DNA of 64,000 nt. Origin: Anaeromyxobacter soli. GTDB taxonomy: Bacteria; Myxococcota; Myxococcia; Myxococcales; Anaeromyxobacteraceae. The translations under genes and the position numbers were made by a program. Under the pieces are notes generated by a model that had not been told where the DNA came from, searched no databases, and saw nothing but the letters and a program-made list of their open reading frames with translations. Positions 24,915-33,427 of the stretch are shown one piece after another; positions within the stretch are counted from its first letter, which is position 1, and each line of letters starts with the position of its first letter. The stretch lies in the NCBI RefSeq assembly GCF_022808855.1, contig NZ_JAKZLF010000006.1, forward strand, positions 117,963-181,962, read 5' to 3'.

Positions 24915-27866
24915 CTACTCCAGCGCCCGCTCCAGCTCGTCGGGGTTCAGTGGCTTGGCGAGATGGCCGTCGAAGCCCGCGTCCTGGGCGCGCTGCCGGT
25001 CCTCCGGCTGCGCGTACCCGGTGACCGCGACGAGCCGCGTCCCGCGGAGCGCCTCGTCGCGCCGGAGCGCGCGGGCCACCTCGTAACCGTCCAGGTCCGG
25101 GAGCCCGATGTCGCAGAGGATCACCTCCGGGCGCAGCTTCCTCGCCGCCTCGATCCCGGAGCGCCCGTCGCGCACCACCGTGACCCGGTGACCGCCCAGC
25201 TCCAGGATGTCCGCGAGGCTCTGCGCGGCGTCCAGGTTGTCCTCGACGACGAGGACCGACCGGCGTCGGCTCGGCGCGCGCGCGCCCGCCTCGCCATCGG
25301 ACGCGGCGGCGGCCGCCGCGAGGGGAAGCCTGATCGCGATCTCGGTCCCGTGCCCCACCCCGTTGCTCCGGGCCTCGACACTCCCGCCATGCAGCTCGAT
25401 CAAGCCCTTCACCAGCGCGAGCCCGAGGCCGAGCCCGCCCTTCGTCCTCGCCAGCGACTGCTCGGCCTGCGCGAACGGCTCGAAGACGCGCGCGAGCATC
25501 GCCGGCTCGATCCCGATCCCGTCGTCGCGCACCGTCAGCCAGGCGCTCCCGTCCCGCGCCGTCAGCGCCAGCTTCACGGAACCGCCCGATGGCGTGAACT
25601 TGACCGCGTTCTGCAGCACGTTGCCGATGACCTGCGCGACGCGCACCGGATCCGCCTCGATCCAGATCGGGGTGTGCCCGTCCTCCACCGCGAGCTCGAC
25701 CTTGGCCTGCACGAACAGCGAGTGGAAATCGCTCGCGGTCTTCCGGGCGAGGTCGCGCAGGTCGAGGCGCGCCTCGTGGAGCACGATCTTGCCGCGCGAG
25801 ATCCGGGTCACGTCGAGCAGGTCGTCGATGAGCCGCGTGAGGTGCTCGGTCTGGCGCGCGATGACCTCCCGGGCGCGGCGCGCCTGCTCGCTGCCCGCAG
25901 GCGCACGATCGAGCAGGTAGATGCTGTTCCGGATCGGCGCGAGCGGGTTGCGCAGCTCGTGCGAGAGCACGCCCAGGAACTCGCTCTTGCGCTGGTCGGA
26001 GTCGCGCAACGCGGACTCGGCCCGCTTGCGGTCGGTGATGTCTTGCCACACGTTCACGAAGCGCAGCTCGCCGCCAATCCGGACCGGGCGCGTGCGGACG
26101 AGCACGTTGCGGATCTCGCCGGACTTCGTCCGGTGCCTCACCTCGTACTCGGCGCCCCCTCGAGCGGTGATCTCCGTGATGTGGTTGCGGACGTCGACCG
26201 GCTGCTCCTCGGCGTCCACGTCGGCGAGGTGCAGTCGCGCGAACTCCTCGCGCGTGTAGCCGAGCTGCTCGTGCGTCTGGTCGTTGAACGCGAGGATCCG
26301 CCCCTCCGCGTCGTTAAGGACGACGCCGCTCGGCGCGAGCGTGAACAGCGAGCGGTACAGGTCCTCGCTCTCGCGCAGCGCCCGCTCGGCGTTCTTGAGG
26401 TCGGTGATCTCGACGCCCATCAGGCCGACGCCGCGCTTGCCGCCCGGAAGCTGCACCGGGAAGCACGACGAGCGCCAGTACGCGAGCTCGGCTGCCCGGC
26501 CCCGCCACGCGATCTGCGCCTCCTGGTTCAGCGCCGGCTCTCCCCTGTCGATGACCCGCCTCAGCACGGGACCGAGCTCTTCGATCAACGCCGGCGCGAG
26601 CTCCGCGACCCGCTTTCCGACGATGCTCTCGCGCGTGAGCCCGAAGTACGTGGGCGTCGTCGCGTCGGTCTTCACGTACCGGAACTCCTCGTCCGCGAGG
26701 ACGAGGAGCCCGGGGGAGTTCGCGAAGAACGCGTCGAGGGCGGCCTCGGACCGCCGCAGCTCCTCCTCGGCTTGCTTCCGCTTCCGGACGTCGCGGAAGA
26801 AGATCGCGATCCCGCCGCTGCTCGTCGGGTACGCGGTCACGCTGCTCCAGAGGTCGAGCGGCGCGTAGTAGTTCTCGAACGCGACGGGGACGCGTTCCTC
26901 CATGCAGCGGTGGTACTCGCGCCACCACGGCGAATCCGGGCGCGCCGACTCCGGCCAGAGCTCCCAGTGCGTCCTCCCGACGGACTGCTCGCGAGGCGTC
27001 TTCGTGAGCTGCTCCTGGCGCGCGTTGACGCGGACCAGCCGGTACTCCGAATCCAGCTCGCAGAACGCGTCCCCCAGGTCCAGCAGCTCGGACGCGTGCC
27101 GGAGCGCGTCCTGCTTCCGCTGCTCGTCGGTGACGTCGTGGAAGATGACGCAGGCGTACTGCTCGCTCCCCTCCACCATGATGAGCGACGACGACGCCTC
27201 GACCGGGAACACCGTTCCGTCGTTGCGCCGCGCGGTGATGCGCCCGTGCGCTGCTCCCGTTCGCTCGCGCTCGGAGAGGAATGCCTCCAGCGCTGCGTCG
27301 CGGACGACGTAAGCCGCCCGACCTCGCCCGCAGACCTCAGACTCGGGCGCGCCGTACACGCGACACGCCGCCGGGTTCGCCCGCACCACCGTCCCGTCGG
27401 TCCTGGTGATGATGACGCACTCCGGGCTGTGCTCGAACAACGCCGTGTAAAGGTCATCGAGGGCCGGCGCGTCCGGCTCGGTGCCCACGCGGTCGCGGCG
27501 TACGTCGTGCGTCACGTCGCGCGTCGTGATCAGCAGCCCCGTCCCCCCCTCCATCGCAACGGGATCGAGGGTGCCTTCCCACCTCGTCTCGCGCCCGTTC
27601 ACGACCTGCACGTGCCGGGGGACGTCGACGCGGAGCCCCGCGCGTGCACGGGCATGCATCTCCAGCACCGTCTCGCGCGTATCGGGGAAGAGCTCGACCA
27701 TGCTCTGCCCGACGACCTGCTCCTCGGTGAACCCCGTCGAGCGCAGCCACTTGGCGTTCGCGCGCAGCACCGTCCCGTCGGGTGCGACGAGGCAGAGGCC
27801 GACCTCTTCCTTCTCGAACAGCAGGTCGGTGAGGGTCCGCGATGGGGTGGTGGGCGCCACCGGCAT
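24915..27866 (-). CDS. Hybrid sensor histidine kinase with five PAS domains and a C-terminal receiver
   Basis: The 983-residue cytosolic protein has no membrane helix. From the N-terminus there are five PAS-type domains in the first 630 residues, each ending in a ...DVT/DITD-type C-cap. The HisKA H-box is FLGVLSHELRNPLAPI. The HATPase part shows NVLQNAVKFT, DDGIGIEP and GGLGLGLALV. A receiver domain fills the last 120 residues (VLVVEDN at the start, CDIGLPDLDG with the phospho-acceptor Asp, VAVTGYA, HLAKPL). The start at 27866 is preferred over a GTG at 27905, but neither ribosome site is strong. Such multi-PAS hybrids sense redox or small molecules; no partner protein is adjacent. Confidence 0.92.
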   Translation of the reverse strand: MPVAPTTPSRTLTDLLFEKEEVGLCLVAPDGTVLRANAKWLRSTGFTEEQVVGQSMVELFPDTRETVLEMHARARAGLRVDVPRHVQVVNGRETRWEGTLDPVAMEGGTGLLITTRDVTHDVRRDRVGTEPDAPALDDLYTALFEHSPECVIITRTDGTVVRANPAACRVYGAPESEVCGRGRAAYVVRDAALEAFLSERERTGAAHGRITARRNDGTVFPVEASSSLIMVEGSEQYACVIFHDVTDEQRKQDALRHASELLDLGDAFCELDSEYRLVRVNARQEQLTKTPREQSVGRTHWELWPESARPDSPWWREYHRCMEERVPVAFENYYAPLDLWSSVTAYPTSSGGIAIFFRDVRKRKQAEEELRRSEAALDAFFANSPGLLVLADEEFRYVKTDATTPTYFGLTRESIVGKRVAELAPALIEELGPVLRRVIDRGEPALNQEAQIAWRGRAAELAYWRSSCFPVQLPGGKRGVGLMGVEITDLKNAERALRESEDLYRSLFTLAPSGVVLNDAEGRILAFNDQTHEQLGYTREEFARLHLADVDAEEQPVDVRNHITEITARGGAEYEVRHRTKSGEIRNVLVRTRPVRIGGELRFVNVWQDITDRKRAESALRDSDQRKSEFLGVLSHELRNPLAPIRNSIYLLDRAPAGSEQARRAREVIARQTEHLTRLIDDLLDVTRISRGKIVLHEARLDLRDLARKTASDFHSLFVQAKVELAVEDGHTPIWIEADPVRVAQVIGNVLQNAVKFTPSGGSVKLALTARDGSAWLTVRDDGIGIEPAMLARVFEPFAQAEQSLARTKGGLGLGLALVKGLIELHGGSVEARSNGVGHGTEIAIRLPLAAAAAASDGEAGARAPSRRRSVLVVEDNLDAAQSLADILELGGHRVTVVRDGRSGIEAARKLRPEVILCDIGLPDLDGYEVARALRRDEALRGTRLVAVTGYAQPEDRQRAQDAGFDGHLAKPLNPDELERALE

Positions 27867-28002
27867 GGCTCTGGATCCTGCGCGCAAAGAGGGAGAACTT
27901 ACCACTCGCGTTCGTCGTTCGCGGTTCCCTCCTGCGGCCGCGGCGTGGTGACGCGGGGCGTTCGCGCTCGAGTGGCCCGGCGCGACGTCGCGGGTGCCCT
28001 CG

Positions 28003-28857
28003 TCAGGGGAACCGCGGCGGCGGGTCCCCGGTCGCCGCCCGGAACGAGAGCACCGCGAACGCAGCGATCGAGTCCATGAACCCGAGGCTGTCCGGGTTCG
28101 ATACCGGGTAGAGCAGCTCCCCCGCGAGCGCGATGTGCGGCCACAGTCGCCAGTAGGTCACGGGCCCGATCATCACCAGTGGATCTCCGCCACGACCGGA
28201 CTCGAAGGCCCACAGCGCGCGCCCGCCCAGGAGCGCCGTCCCGCCGCGGAGCGACGCGAGCCAGCCGGCGCTCACCGTGCCGAGCCAGTCCGGACGGTAA
28301 ACGATCCTGTACAGCTCGTCGTACAGGTGGACGTCCCCGTGTGACGAGAGCTGCCGTACGCCGGCCACCTCGTAGATCGCGAAGCCGGGGCCAAGCGGAA
28401 GGCCTCCCTTCGCGGAGAGGTCGAGGACCCGCGACTCGAATCCATCGCCGCCGGGGATACGGGTGTGCCGGCGCTGGACCGGGAGAGGCAGGTGCTCGAA
28501 CGTACGGACCCACCGAACGCCTCCTTCGAGCGCGAGGGCCTCGAGGTCGACCTTGGCGCCTACGCGCGCCGCGGCGGAGTTGAGCGTGAGGTAGCCGTGG
28601 GCGATGAGGCCGCCCCAGCGCGCGTCGGGCTTCCCGTACCCCGCGGCAAGGGCGACGTGCTGGGAGGTACCGAGATCCACGCCAGCGGAGAGGAACCGAC
28701 GCGGCTCCGTTTCGTCCCCGCGGTTCCTCGGCTCGTCGGCGAGCGCGGCCGAGCACGCGGCGGCGAGCAGCGCGCCCAGGAGCGCGCGACGATCACGAAG
28801 GCGCGTCGTCGACCGGAGGTCCTTCTCACGGCCGCCCCGACACCGTCGTCGGCACAT
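28003..28857 (-). CDS. Exported beta-rich envelope protein, N-terminus overlapping a pseudogene
   Basis: From about residue 25 there is a hydrophobic signal peptide (RRALLGALLAAACSAALA), then about 240 residues of alternating strands with many Tyr/Gly/Arg residues. An outer-membrane barrel or lipid-exposed periplasmic protein is likely. The only in-frame start before the signal is the ATG at 28857. It gives a long basic N-region (MCRRRCRGGREK...) and lies inside the decayed RCC1 remnant. So the original start was probably lost and replaced by chance, or the gene is newly fused; other start choices are poor. I do not recognise the family. It lies 136 bases upstream of the hybrid kinase start on the same strand. 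Confidence 0.55.
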   Translation of the reverse strand: MCRRRCRGGREKDLRSTTRLRDRRALLGALLAAACSAALADEPRNRGDETEPRRFLSAGVDLGTSQHVALAAGYGKPDARWGGLIAHGYLTLNSAAARVGAKVDLEALALEGGVRWVRTFEHLPLPVQRRHTRIPGGDGFESRVLDLSAKGGLPLGPGFAIYEVAGVRQLSSHGDVHLYDELYRIVYRPDWLGTVSAGWLASLRGGTALLGGRALWAFESGRGGDPLVMIGPVTYWRLWPHIALAGELLYPVSNPDSLGFMDSIAAFAVLSFRAATGDPPPRFP

Positions 28858-29080
28858 GTCGTGAGCTGGTCGAGCTCGTGCCAAGCTGGCCGGCCCCGCT
28901 GGAGCCCCAGTACGAGACGGATCCCGTGGTGGCACGGGCACAGGTGTGGCGGAAGCCCGCATCCAAGGCCTCGAACGAGAGATCGCCCGCAACCGCCGAG
29001 GGCGCCCGCCCGTCGATGCTGGACGCATCGCCGACCTGCCCCCGCTCGGCTCTCGCCCCAGCAGTATGCCTTTCCGCGGT
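28826..29080 (-). pseudogene. Decayed 3' fragment of an RCC1-repeat gene
   Basis: On the minus strand the sequence encodes most of two RCC1-type blades (GKAYCWGE..., then a HTCARATTG...YWG blade ending in TVSGRP and a stop at 28826-28828). It aligns with the end of the RCC1 gene at 7956-8210, including the bases after the stop (CGGAGGTCC shared). A one-base insertion breaks the frame near 29045, and no 5' portion is present. It therefore marks an old duplication or the end of a lost paralogue. Its HTCAR junction retains the two bases missing in the full-length copy. Confidence 0.8.
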
Positions 29081-29124
29081 CGCGCGCGTGGAGGCGGGTT
29101 GGAGGCGCTGAAGGGCTGAAAGAA

Positions 29125-29150
29125 AAAGGCCCCGGCGAACCGGGGCCTTT
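29125..29150 (-). terminator. Rho-independent terminator of tRNA-Gly
   Basis: Read on the minus strand, AAAGGCCCCGG - TTCG - CCGGGGCCTTT forms an 11-bp stem with a TTCG tetraloop, followed by TTCTTTC. It starts a few bases after the tRNA CCA end, as expected for a monocistronic tRNA. Confidence 0.92.
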
Positions 29151-29153
29151 AAC

Positions 29154-29228
29154 TGGAGCGGGAAAAGGGATTTGAACCCTCGACCCTCGCCTTGGCAAGG
29201 CGATGCTCTACCACTGAGCTATTCCCGC
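29154..29228 (-). tRNA. tRNA-Gly (anticodon GCC)
   Basis: The 75-base minus-strand sequence starts GCGGGAATAGCTC and ends TTCCCGCTCCA. It folds into the four-arm cloverleaf: acceptor GCGGGAA/TTCCCGC, D-loop AGTGGTA, anticodon loop TTGCCAA (anticodon GCC), T-loop TTCAAAT, and an encoded CCA. The anticodon decodes GGC and GGU glycine codons. Confidence 0.97.
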
Positions 29229-29250
29229 AGAATCCGTGCGAAGGACGCCG

Positions 29251-29279
29251 GTTATAGAGGCGCTCCGGGATGGTGTCAA
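29251..29279 (-). promoter_or_regulatory. Sigma-70-type promoter of tRNA-Gly
   Basis: On the minus strand, TTGACA (29274-29279 complement) is followed by 17 bases and TATAAC (29251-29256 complement), close to the housekeeping consensus, about 23 bases upstream of the mature tRNA 5' end. Confidence 0.85.
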
Positions 29280-29343
29280 GCGTCCATCTCTCGGGTGCGG
29301 CGGGGAGCGCCGGAGCCCGCCGGTGCTAACATCCGCGGCCCTC

Positions 29344-30534
29344 GTGACGACCCGGAACGCACCCAAGGACCCGCCCTCCTCCGCCCTCGCGCAGCTCCGC
29401 GAGGCCTCCCGCAAGAGCGCCGAGGACAAGCGGCTCCGCGCGCGCGTGGGCGGCGGGAAGAGCCGCGGCGCCGCGGGGAACGCGCTCCGGGCCCTCGGCC
29501 GCGCCCTCGTGCTCGGCCTCGCGAACCTCCTCTGGCCGCGTCCCCGCGCGGCGCAGCCGCCGCTCGCCTCCATCCGCAAGATCCTCGTCATCCGAGTGGA
29601 CGAGCGCGTCGGGAACCAGCTCCTCACCACCCCGCTCCTCCGCGCCCTGAAGCTCGGGCTGCCTCGCGCCGAGCTCCACCTCCTCGCGCCGCGGCAGGGC
29701 CACCTCGTCGGCTCGCCGCACGTGGACCGGGCGATCCTCTGGCAGAAGCGGGACGCCTTCCGCGCGCCCGGGCGGTTCCTCGGCCTCGTGCGCGCGCTGC
29801 GACGCGAGCGCTACGACCTCGTGGTCGAGGCGGGCCACTGGTCGGCCTTCTCGCTCACCGCCGCGCTCCTCGCGCGCATCGTCGGCGGACGCGCAGGCTT
29901 CATCGTGGGCCACGACCGCGGCGACTCTGCCCGCTTCCTCTCCCACCCCGTCGCCCACGATGCGGCGAACGCCGTCGAGGTGCCCGCCAAGCTCGAGCTC
30001 CTCCGCCCGCTCGGGCTCCCGCCGAGCGGCCTCGAGCTCGACACCTCGCTCGGCGAGGATCTCGGCCCGGCCGACGCGCTGCTCGCGGGCGCGGGGCTCG
30101 CCGGCCGGCCGTTCGCGCTCCTCAACCCCGGCGCGCGGCTCGCCGACCGGCGCTGGCCGCCGGAGGCGTACGCAGCGGTCGCGCGCGGCCTCGCGGCGCG
30201 CGGGCTCGCGGTGCTCGTCGTGTGGGGTCCGGGCGAGGAGCCGCTCGCGCGCGCCATCGCGGAGGGCTCGGGCGCGACCCTCGCACCGCCCACCGATCTC
30301 GCGCTCCTCGCCGGGCTGATGCGCCGTGCGCGGCTCGTGGTGTCGAACAACTCGGGCCCGATGCACCTCGGCGTCGCCGTGCGGACGCCCACAGTGGGCG
30401 TCTTCTTCCGCGGCGACTCCGCGCGCTGGGGTCACCGCGTGCCGGGCTTCGCCGCCGCGGAGGTGCGCGCCGAATCCGAGACGGACGCGGTGCTCGCCGC
30501 CTGTGACCGGCTGCTCTCCGCCTCGCGCGGGTAG
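29344..30534 (+). CDS. Glycosyltransferase family 9 (heptosyltransferase-like)
   Basis: The 396-residue protein is a GT9 enzyme. After a variable basic N-region, KILVIRVDERVGNQLLTTPLLRALK matches the ADP-heptose acceptor/donor-site start, and LVVSNNSGPMHLGVAV is the characteristic C-terminal donor-binding motif. The GTG at 29344 is chosen, but the ribosome site is weak, and the preceding 36 codons in frame lack character. It probably adds heptose or a related sugar to lipopolysaccharide core; the usual neighbours of LPS clusters are absent. Its 3' end overlaps the convergent pgsA gene by 103 bases, so its last 34 codons are antisense to pgsA. Confidence 0.85.
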   Translation: MTTRNAPKDPPSSALAQLREASRKSAEDKRLRARVGGGKSRGAAGNALRALGRALVLGLANLLWPRPRAAQPPLASIRKILVIRVDERVGNQLLTTPLLRALKLGLPRAELHLLAPRQGHLVGSPHVDRAILWQKRDAFRAPGRFLGLVRALRRERYDLVVEAGHWSAFSLTAALLARIVGGRAGFIVGHDRGDSARFLSHPVAHDAANAVEVPAKLELLRPLGLPPSGLELDTSLGEDLGPADALLAGAGLAGRPFALLNPGARLADRRWPPEAYAAVARGLAARGLAVLVVWGPGEEPLARAIAEGSGATLAPPTDLALLAGLMRRARLVVSNNSGPMHLGVAVRTPTVGVFFRGDSARWGHRVPGFAAAEVRAESETDAVLAACDRLLSASRG

Positions 30535-31157
30535 CCGGCCGCGCGGTCGCGTCCGTCGGAGCGCGCCGGGGTGCGGTAGACCGCCTCGATGAAGCTGGTG
30601 AAGTACTTCAGCGCCGACCAGACCGAGAAGAAGAGCGAGATGTAGAGCAGCCACGTCCCGACGCGGTTCGCGTCGAGGTCGAACGAGAAGAAGATCGCGT
30701 CGATCGGGTACGTGTAGTGCAACAGCAGGAAGGTGATGGAGGCGACCTGGAAGGCCGTCTTGTGCTTCCCCTCCTGCCCCGCCGCGATGACGATCCCCTC
30801 GCTCATCGCGATCGTGCGCAGGCCCGTCACGATGAACTCGCGGGCCATGACGACGATCACCACCCAGGCGGAGACGCGCCCGAGGTGGACGAGCATCACG
30901 AGCGCCGCCATCACGATGAGCTTGTCGGCGAGCGGGTCGAGGAACTTCCCGATCACCGTGACGAGGTTCTTCTTGCGCGCGACCCAGCCGTCGAGGAAGT
31001 CGGTCGCGCCGGTGACCGCGTAGACGACGCAGGCGATGAAGCTGTCGACGCGCGACTCGTGGAAGGTGAACCAGAGGAACACCGGGATCATCGCGATCCG
31101 CGTGAGCGTGATCGCGTTGGGCGCGTTCAGGAACTCCCGCGCGAGCGAGCGGCTCAT
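30432..31157 (-). CDS. pgsA: CDP-diacylglycerol-glycerol-3-phosphate 3-phosphatidyltransferase
   Basis: A 241-residue integral membrane enzyme that makes phosphatidylglycerol phosphate from CDP-diacylglycerol and glycerol-3-phosphate. It has the CDP-alcohol phosphatidyltransferase signature DGWVAR...GKFLDPLADK (D-G-x2-A-R-x8-G-x3-D-x3-D). Several hydrophobic helices follow (ALVMLVHLG, VVIVVMAREFIVTGL, ITFLLLHYT, WLLYISLFFSVWSAL), and the early LNAPNAITLTRI matches the family N-terminus. The start at 31157 gives MSRSLAREFLNAPNAIT. The C-terminal tail of about 40 residues is polar and unusual, and its coding sequence overlaps the convergent GT9 gene. Confidence 0.92.
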   Translation of the reverse strand: MSRSLAREFLNAPNAITLTRIAMIPVFLWFTFHESRVDSFIACVVYAVTGATDFLDGWVARKKNLVTVIGKFLDPLADKLIVMAALVMLVHLGRVSAWVVIVVMAREFIVTGLRTIAMSEGIVIAAGQEGKHKTAFQVASITFLLLHYTYPIDAIFFSFDLDANRVGTWLLYISLFFSVWSALKYFTSFIEAVYRTPARSDGRDRAAGYPREAESSRSQAASTASVSDSARTSAAAKPGTR

Positions 31158-31338
31158 GGCGCCCCTCGCTTGCATGGAGCCGTCGCGAGACGCGCGATGC
31201 CGTCGCCGGGCCGGGCGCCCCGAGGAGTGAGCACCGCAGGCGTGCCTGTAAGGCACGTCGAGGAGCGCAACGACGAGGCCGCCCGGCGGAGGCAGGCAGC
31301 GTGCGTCGCAGCAGGCTCCCTGCGGGCGGGTGGCGCCA

Positions 31339-32712
31339 TCATGGCGTGCCCCCGCCCCCACGCTCCGCCACCGCCTCCGGATCCGCGAGCGCCCGCCCCT
31401 CGCCGGTCAGCTCCACCGCGAGCGGCGCGCCCTCGGCCTCGTCGGCGAGCGGCCCGAGCCGCGGCGTGAGGGCGCCGGTCCAGCCGACGAGCGCGGTGAG
31501 CGGGAGCCGCACCGGCGTGCCGGGCACGACGTCGATCGCGACGGGCTCGCCGCGAGACGCGACGAGCAGCGCGCCCTGCCCGCGGATGTGTACGAGGTTC
31601 AGCTCGCCCGCGGACGACGGCACCCTCCCGTTCTCGAACGCGAGGCCCGCGTCGAGGCCGCACACCGCGTCCTCGCGGAAGTAGGCGGCCTCGCCGCCGA
31701 GCTCCAGCGCGGTGAGGCGCCGGTCGCCGGCGCGCAGGAGGAGCACGCCGTCGCCGCTCGCGTGGTACATGCGCGCGGCACCCTGGCCGAAGGGCGTCTC
31801 GGTCACGCGCCCGCGGAAGCGCTTCACGTCCCCGGCGAGCGCGACCTGCCCGCGGATCGCGAACAGGCCCTCGAGCCGGACGCGCAGCTCGCCGCGCACC
31901 GCGACCGCGAGGACCCCGTCCTGCACCGCGAAGGGAGCGGCCCCCTCGAGCGCGAGGACGCGGGAGGCGGCCCACGCGGAGAGCGCCGGGGGCGAGGCCT
32001 GCGCGATCGGGGCAGGAGGAGCGGCGCGCTCGTCCTCTGCCGCGAGGGCCGCGGACGCCGCGTCGAACGCGTCGGATCCGGAGAGCGGAGCTTCGGCGGC
32101 GAGATCGGCGACCGGCACCGGCGTCGCGAGCGGCTCGAGCTGCTCAGCGGGTAGCGGTTCGCCGGGGGCGCCTTCGTCGGCGACGGCAACGGGCGGCGCG
32201 GCCTCCTCCTCCGCGCCGGCGGGGCCGGCGAGGAGCGCGTCGCAGCGCGCGATCATGTGCTCGGCGCCGGTCCGCTCGAACCAGGCGCGCGCGGCGGCGG
32301 GGTCGCCTCCCTCGAGCAGCGCGAGGCCGAGGTAGCCCATCGCCTTGCGGTGGTCGGGGTTGAGGTCGAGCGCGATCTGGAGCTGCCGGGCCGCGTCGGC
32401 GTGGCGCTTCGCCTTGAGGCGCGCGAGCCCGAGGTTCACGCGCGCCGCCGGCTCGACCGGGCTCTCGTCCACGAGCACCTGCCACACGTCGCCCGCGTCC
32501 TCGAATCGGCCGAGGCGGTAGTACGCCTGGCCGAGCAGGCCCAGGACCTTCACGTCCTTCGGGCGCAGCGTGCGCGCCCGCTCGAGGGCGGCACGCGCGC
32601 CGTCCGCGTCGCCGGCGCCGATGAGCTCGGTCCCGCGCGAGAGGTGGAACAGGAACTCCTCGTCGAGTCCCTCGACCTCGTGGGTGCCGCCGCGCCTGGC
32701 CAAAGGGTTCAC
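31339..32712 (-). CDS. TPR - AIM24-family fusion protein
   Basis: The 457-residue protein starts at the GTG at 32712, which overlaps the stop of the upstream transglycosylase (GTGA), so the two are translationally coupled. Residues about 10-160 are TPR repeats (ALERARTLRPKDVKVLGLLGQ, AYYRLGRFEDAGD, AARQLQIALDLNPDHRKAMGYLG). A Pro/Ala/Glu linker follows, then a C-terminal AIM24/TspB-like beta domain (about residues 245-420, with VKRFRGRVTETP, ASGDGVLLL, and FENGRVPSSAGEL). AIM24-like proteins bind or organise membranes; the combination with TPRs suggests a scaffold at the envelope. The frame continues upstream within the transglycosylase but is not used. No signal peptide. Confidence 0.8.
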   Translation of the reverse strand: MNPLARRGGTHEVEGLDEEFLFHLSRGTELIGAGDADGARAALERARTLRPKDVKVLGLLGQAYYRLGRFEDAGDVWQVLVDESPVEPAARVNLGLARLKAKRHADAARQLQIALDLNPDHRKAMGYLGLALLEGGDPAAARAWFERTGAEHMIARCDALLAGPAGAEEEAAPPVAVADEGAPGEPLPAEQLEPLATPVPVADLAAEAPLSGSDAFDAASAALAAEDERAAPPAPIAQASPPALSAWAASRVLALEGAAPFAVQDGVLAVAVRGELRVRLEGLFAIRGQVALAGDVKRFRGRVTETPFGQGAARMYHASGDGVLLLRAGDRRLTALELGGEAAYFREDAVCGLDAGLAFENGRVPSSAGELNLVHIRGQGALLVASRGEPVAIDVVPGTPVRLPLTALVGWTGALTPRLGPLADEAEGAPLAVELTGEGRALADPEAVAERGGGGTP

Positions 32713-33338
32713 TTCCCGGCCTTGTAGGCCTCGTACAGGGCGACGACCTTGCGGACGTACTCGCGCGTCTCCGGGATGTTCGGGACGTCGCCGCCTGCGC
32801 GGCGGACCGCCTCCGGCCCGGCGTTGTACGCCGCGAGCGTCCTCATGAGATCGCCCTGGTACTGGTTCGCGAGGATGCGCAGGTAGCGCGCCCCGCCGTC
32901 GATGTTCTGGCCCGGGTCCCAGGCGTCGGACACGTACATGTCCTTCGCCGTCCCGGGCATGAGCTGCATGAGTCCCATCGCGCCCTTCTCGGACACGGCG
33001 CGGTGATCGAAGTTCGACTCGACCGACATCACCGCGAGGAGCAGCGCCTCGGGCAGCGCGTAGCGCGCCGCCGCCGAGGTGATGTGGGCGCGCCACTGCG
33101 TGTAGCGCTCGTCAGCGGACGCCGCCGGGCGCGCGCGCGCCTGCGACCCGGAGCGATAGACGCCGCCGCCGCTCCTCGCGCGGTTCACCCGGCGGTAGCG
33201 CGGGTCGTTCGGCGCGTTCGAGAAGTGCACCACGCCGTCCGAGTCGACGTACGAGTAGACGTCTCCGCCCCGCGCCAGCGCGGGCGCGCAGAGGAGCCCC
33301 ACGAGGGCGAGGCCGACGAGGGAGCGAGGGCCGGACAT
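32709..33338 (-). CDS. Lytic transglycosylase (SLT) with N-terminal DUF4124
   Basis: A 209-residue exported enzyme. Signal peptide: MSGPRSLVGLALVGLLCAPALA. A small DUF4124-type strand region (VYSYVDSDGVVHFSNAP) is followed by the SLT domain, with the catalytic Glu in VMSVESNFDHRAVS, then GAMGLMQLMPGTA and AAYNAGPEAV. It cleaves peptidoglycan between MurNAc and GlcNAc to give 1,6-anhydro ends. It starts at the ATG at 33338; an upstream in-frame region to 33407 is not supported. It overlaps the TPR-AIM24 gene by four bases, so the two products may act together in the cell wall or envelope. Confidence 0.9.
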   Translation of the reverse strand: MSGPRSLVGLALVGLLCAPALARGGDVYSYVDSDGVVHFSNAPNDPRYRRVNRARSGGGVYRSGSQARARPAASADERYTQWRAHITSAAARYALPEALLLAVMSVESNFDHRAVSEKGAMGLMQLMPGTAKDMYVSDAWDPGQNIDGGARYLRILANQYQGDLMRTLAAYNAGPEAVRRAGGDVPNIPETREYVRKVVALYEAYKAGK

Positions 33339-33427
33339 GCGGTGGGAAAAACCTACCAAGAGCACGTCGGGACGGACAACTTTATTCCCCCACCGGCACG
33401 CACACACATGCGCTACACAATGACGCC

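Noticed and set aside
31241..31257. Small hairpin CGTGCCT-GTA-AGGCACG between pgsA and the TPR-AIM24 gene
   Set aside because: It has a 7-bp stem and no T-run; too weak in this composition to call a terminator.
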